Source: Symbiodinium natans
Taxonomy: Eukaryota > Sar > Dinophyceae > Suessiales > Symbiodiniaceae
Direction of reading: 5' to 3'
NCBI GenBank assembly: GCA_905221605.1
Contig: CAJNDS010002150.1
Location: 1 to 27,500, forward strand
DNA: 27,500 bases
The notes below the pieces were generated by a model. That model saw nothing but the letters and a program-made list of their open reading frames with translations. It ran no database searches and had not been told where the DNA came from. Below are positions 24,746 through 27,500 of this stretch, one piece after another; the stretch's first letter is position 1; every line of letters starts with the position of its first letter. The position numbers were made by a program, and so were the translations under genes.

Positions 24746-24924
24746 TGGCCCAGGTAGATACCAACCCAAGAGCTCCCCCCCACCTTCTCATAAGCCCCCC
24801 CCAAGGGAACAAGCAAGGAAGCCCTCAAACCCTGCGCTGCTCAAGGAGTCAAAAGCACGAACTCCAAACCTCGAACCCCTGGAAAAGCCCCACAGCCCGA
24901 ACCAAGGCAACCAAGGGGGTACAC

Positions 24925-26270
24925 TCAGCACTTGGCTCTAATGTTGACGATGCGGTCGCCATCAAAGACGCAGCCATCGAAGGTGAAAATCGGCTCAACC
25001 TGGGATTCAAGCGGCTGTAGGCTTCGGAGGGTCTTGGGGTTTTGGGTTTTGGGGTTCAGGTGCGCCTACCTTAAGGTTCATGGGTAGTTGGAAGTAGGGG
25101 TTCCCAGTCTCTCAAGTGAGTTTTGAACCGGCATAACTATAGTGCCCCATGTGGGTAGTTCTCTACATTCGCCGAGGCCTCGGGCCGGAGGTGTTCGGGG
25201 AGCATAAAGCAGGTACCCCACCTCGAACCCCCTCGCTAACGACCCGTGCACAGACTTGGCTCTTTTTGGCAAGGAATGGTGACTTGAGGCATTTGGGCGG
25301 TGTCCCCCCACACCGCCCCAACCCCGCCCCAACCCCGCCCCCCCCTTTCCGCCCGACTCATTGCGCTTCCTTCTGCGTCCCCCTTCCCTTCTCCCAGAAG
25401 CCCCAAAACCCTAAACCCTAAACCCTAAACCCTGAACCCCAAACCCCCCAAAAAATTGATTGCACGAAGCCGCGGGCCGGGCCGAGGCGGGTCGAGCCTT
25501 AAAAATGGGGTTTAGGGTTTAGGGTTTAGGGTTTAGGGTTTAGGGTTTAGGGTTTAGGGTTTAGGGTTTAGGGTTTAGGGTTTAGGGTTTAGGGTTTAGG
25601 GTTTAGGGCTTAAGGTTTAGGGTTTAGGGTTTAGGGTTAGGGTTTAGGGTTTAGGGTTTAGGGTTTAGGGTTTAGGGTTTAGGGTTTAGGGTTTAGGGTT
25701 TAGGGTTTAGGGTTTAGGGTTTACGTTTTCCTTTGGGGGGTCCTTGTGTTAAGGATCCCGTAACTACTAGACCGGGGGACCCCCAAAAAGGACCCTGTTT
25801 AGTTTAGAGACCCTACACCCTAAACATGTAGACCCCAAACCCTAAACCATAAACCCTAAACCCTAAACCCAGCTTCTGGGTGCCAAGCCAAGTGCCCCTT
25901 GGCGCCTAGTGAGGACGACTTGGTCCCAGCGGTCGAGCCTGCATCTTCGTGGGCGCTCTACTCTATTTGGGGTACAAAACAGGTTTAGGGTTTAGGGTTT
26001 AGGGTTTAGGGCTTTTGGGACATGCCCACATTGGTCTCCATTCCTCTGGGGTGGACGGTTTGGTGTTCCAGGCAGCTGATCAGGACGGCCAGCGCGCGCG
26101 CCAAAGTCTTAAAGTTCCAAGCCGTCAACTTGAGCAACACAGGCCCCTGAAGCCAGAACCCGAAACCCTAAACCCTAAACCCTAAACCCTAAACCCCACA
26201 CCCTACACCCTCATTCCTGAAGAGTGCGGCCACCAGCTTTTCGCGAATTTCCGGGGCGCTGCTGTGGCGA
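24925..26270 (-). CDS. Multi-exon hypothetical protein, 3' part with stop
   Basis: Exons 26270-26209 (RHSSAPEIREKLVAALFRNE), 26107-26030 (FGARAGRPDQLPGTPNRPPQ), 25938-25869 (STAGTKSSSLGAKGHLAWHP), 25497-25445 (LDPPRPGPRLRAINFLG), 25282-25244 (TIPCQKEPSLCT), an unresolved exon near 25178 (LGECRELPTWGTI), 25108-25070 (TGNPYFQLPMNLK) and 25014-24925 (PLESQVEPIFTFDGCVFDGD then RIVNIRAKC-stop). Resolved introns are GT-AG with matching phases; the link 25244 to 25108 is unproven. The intron 25868-25498 starts GTTTAGGGTTTAGGG and ends in CCCTAAA repeats before TTTTTAAG, a complete fold-back telomere-repeat intron. No domain is named. Upstream exons are probably missing. Confidence 0.52.
25404..25444 (-). 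repeat. CCCTAAA array at an intron 5' end
   Basis: Four to five units abutting the donor at 25445. Confidence 0.93.
25507..25723 (+). repeat. TTTAGGG array, about 31 units
   Basis: Nearly perfect. In minus sense it is the 3' (C-rich) arm of the intron 25868-25498. Confidence 0.98.
25730..25806 (-). mobile_element. Introner-like core between inverted arrays
   Basis: CCTTTGGGGGGTCC and GGACCCCCAAAAAGG form an imperfect inverted pair. The minus sense reads GGTCTCTAAACTAAACAGGGTCCTTTTTGGGGGTCC, related to the intron 16917-17033. It sits in the loop between the 25507-25723 and 25815-25868 arrays. Confidence 0.5.
25815..25868 (-). repeat. CCCTAAA array at an intron 5' end
   Basis: About six units. 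In minus sense the intron begins exactly with this array (GTTTAGGG). Confidence 0.95.
25983..26012 (+). repeat. Short TTTAGGG array
   Basis: Four units in the intron 26029-25939. Confidence 0.93.
26158..26207 (-). repeat. CCCTAAA array
   Basis: About six units with CCCACA/CCCTACA variants at the donor of the exon 26209-26270. Confidence 0.94.
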
Positions 26271-26307
26271 CTGCAAGCCGGTTCTCCGCCCAGCGGGGGT
26301 GCACTTC

Positions 26308-26512
26308 GGTTTAGGGTTTAGGGTTTAGGGTTTAGGGTTTAGGGTTTAGGGTTTAGGGTTTAGGGTTTAGGGTTTAGGGTTTAGGGTTTAGGGTTTAGGG
26401 TTTAGGGTTTAGGGTTTAGGGTTTAGGGTTTAGGGTTTAGGGTTTAGGGTTTAGGGTTTAGGGTTTAGGGTTTAGGGTTTAGGGTTTAGGGTTTAGGGTT
26501 TAGGGTTTAGGG
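26308..26512 (+). repeat. Perfect TTTAGGG array, about 29 units
   Basis: An uninterrupted perfect heptamer, the most homogeneous array. It lies between the model starting at 26270 (right edge) and the lysine-rich gene ending at 26633. Confidence 0.98.
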
Positions 26513-26632
26513 AAGGTTGATGTAGGCGTGGTTGAGCGTTTGGCGTTTGGGATCCCAACCTCGATATGGGTCCTCCGCGTGGCTTCTCCCGACCCGAGCC
26601 AGTCCCAGACCGACAAGACCTTGCTGCACGGC

Positions 26633-27429
26633 TCATTTCTTCCGCTTCTTGCTCTTCTTGTCCTGGCAGACTCTTAGAAACCTCTCTCGAAATTGCGAGG
26701 CCCTGTGTGTGGGGGTGTCTGAAGGTTGGCCATACAAGAGAGCTCCCAGGGCCTTCTTCTTGTCCTTCTTCTTTTTCTTCTTGTCCTTCTTATCCTCATG
26801 GAGCACAAAGCAGGAAAGAGGTAAAACCACGTGCAGGTTTGTACTGCGGCTCCTTTTTGGAGGACTTCTTCCTTTTCTTCTTCTTGTGGCTCGATGAGCT
26901 GGACTCGGACCTTCGAAAGGCTCTAAAAACGCCATAGGAACGACGAAGGACATCCGGCCATAAAGGACATTGGGTTAGGGCTTCGGGCCGGCTTAGGTTT
27001 TTTCAAGTGTAAGTCGCAGGCCAGGCTCCAAGTCATACTCACTCACTTTTTTCTTGTACCTGCTTGCCTACCTACCTGGACCTACCCGCTCACCTACTTA
27101 CATTTACTCACCGTTTCGTGTTTGCAGCAAAATATATCCAGCCTGCAGCATTCAGACAGCTGCCAAGGAGTGAAGGGCGGGAGGAGGGAAGGAGGAATGG
27201 GGAGAGCGTGAGAAAAAGCGAATAGTGTTTGATGCATGAAAGTTCAGCGAGGCTGGAAGGTGAAGGACCACGGAAACCGCCGGAAAGTCTGCGCAACATG
27301 TACGTCCCACATTTCATACAGGACGCAACAGATGGAACGCATTCTAAGATAAACGAACATGACAGCTTGCGGCCGAAACGAATCTGTGGCGCCCTGCTCG
27401 TCATCAGAGTCGTCATCCTTGGTGGGCAT
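26633..27429 (-). CDS. Lysine/serine-rich basic protein
   Basis: Exons 27429-~27394 (MPTKDDDSDDEQ, ATG start), 27142-27112 (AGYILLQTRN), 27059-27047 (13-nt microexon), 26910-26853 (SESSSSSHKKKKRKKSSKK), 26794-26753 (DKKDKKKKKKDKKK) and 26662-26633 (DKKSKKRKK-stop). Donors: GTGAGT after 27112 and 27047, GA after 26853 and GC after 26753; the acceptors of the last five exons are all AG|G. Phases agree from 27142 to the stop, and the lysine-rich tail is continuous only when spliced this way. An acidic N-terminus with a Ser/Lys-rich basic tail is typical of nuclear, RNA- or chromatin-associated proteins (inference); no family is assigned. The exon 1 donor is not resolved (GC at CAGG|GCGCC is possible). 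The 61-codon open frame from the same ATG would be the unspliced alternative. Confidence 0.63.
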
Positions 27430-27500
27430 GGAAAAAAGGCAAACACCAGTCGTTTTCGGAGACTCTGCCGGGCCCTCAGTGCAAAGCCTGCCCTCTGCCG
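27430..27500 (-). promoter_or_regulatory. 5' flank with pyrimidine tract upstream of an ATG
   Basis: In minus sense TTTGCCTTTTTTCC directly precedes the ATG at 27429. It could be the polypyrimidine tract of a spliced-leader acceptor, but no AG lies between it and the ATG, so this is weak. Confidence 0.2.

Noticed and set aside
25507-26512. True chromosome end (telomere)
   Set aside because: Arrays occur in both orientations throughout and are interrupted by unique sequence, so they are interstitial.
26532-26937. + strand open frames of 121 and 123 codons
   Set aside because: Antisense shadows of the lysine-rich exons (CTT/TTC-rich gives Leu/Phe/Ser/Cys runs).

Overview
The window looks like nuclear DNA of a dinoflagellate, probably a Symbiodiniaceae-like alga. 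It has interstitial arrays of the TTTAGGG telomere-type heptamer in both orientations, GC-rich unique segments, many very short exons, and introns that fit GT-AG, GC-AG and GA-AG boundaries with AG|G acceptors. No bacterial operon, rRNA, tRNA or CRISPR is visible. The dinoflagellate reading is inference; TTTAGGG alone would also fit plants and other algae.

Coding layout. Almost all the good coding evidence is on the minus strand, from about 27.4 kb down to about 1.7 kb, as expected for a unidirectional dinoflagellate gene cluster. Six models were chained by hand through splice sites with matching phases: a 12-exon chain (4457 to about 1711); a model with a Lys/Pro/Ala/Glu-rich tail (12858-12030); a model carrying a laminin-G-like motif and ending at a stop (17224-16135); a model ending in ...SSILK (24174-22483); a model ending in ...IRAKC (26270-24925); and a lysine-rich protein gene (27429-26633). 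Many single exons lie between them. Most have no ATG or are too short for ATG-based calling. GC-rich antisense frames also look protein-like here, so individual exons are moderate confidence.

Repeat layout. 0-1.7 kb: GT-rich simple repeats, a 106-bp direct duplication and a 341-bp terminal-inverted-repeat element. 2.6-7.1 kb: exons separated by TTTAGGG/CCCTAAA arrays. 7.8-8.9 kb: a run of microsatellites ((ATTATATAC)n, (CATATA)n, a ~105-bp CA run, (GGATTTATA)n). 9.4-10.7 kb: a cluster of a perfect 18-bp AT-rich palindrome around G- and C-rich tracts. 11-18.5 kb: exon/array alternation. 20.2-21.6 kb: a poly-C-rich minisatellite inside an apparent intron. 22-27.5 kb: more exon/array alternation, then the lysine-rich gene.

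Main observation. Arrays are arranged so that unique exon segments often have CCCTAAA repeats on their left and TTTAGGG on their right (+ strand). In transcript sense the introns tend to begin G-rich, in places directly as GTTTAGGG, and end C-rich. Such introns could fold back and bring their splice sites together. A second, shorter intron family (two copies exactly 86 nt long, in unrelated positions) looks like an introner.
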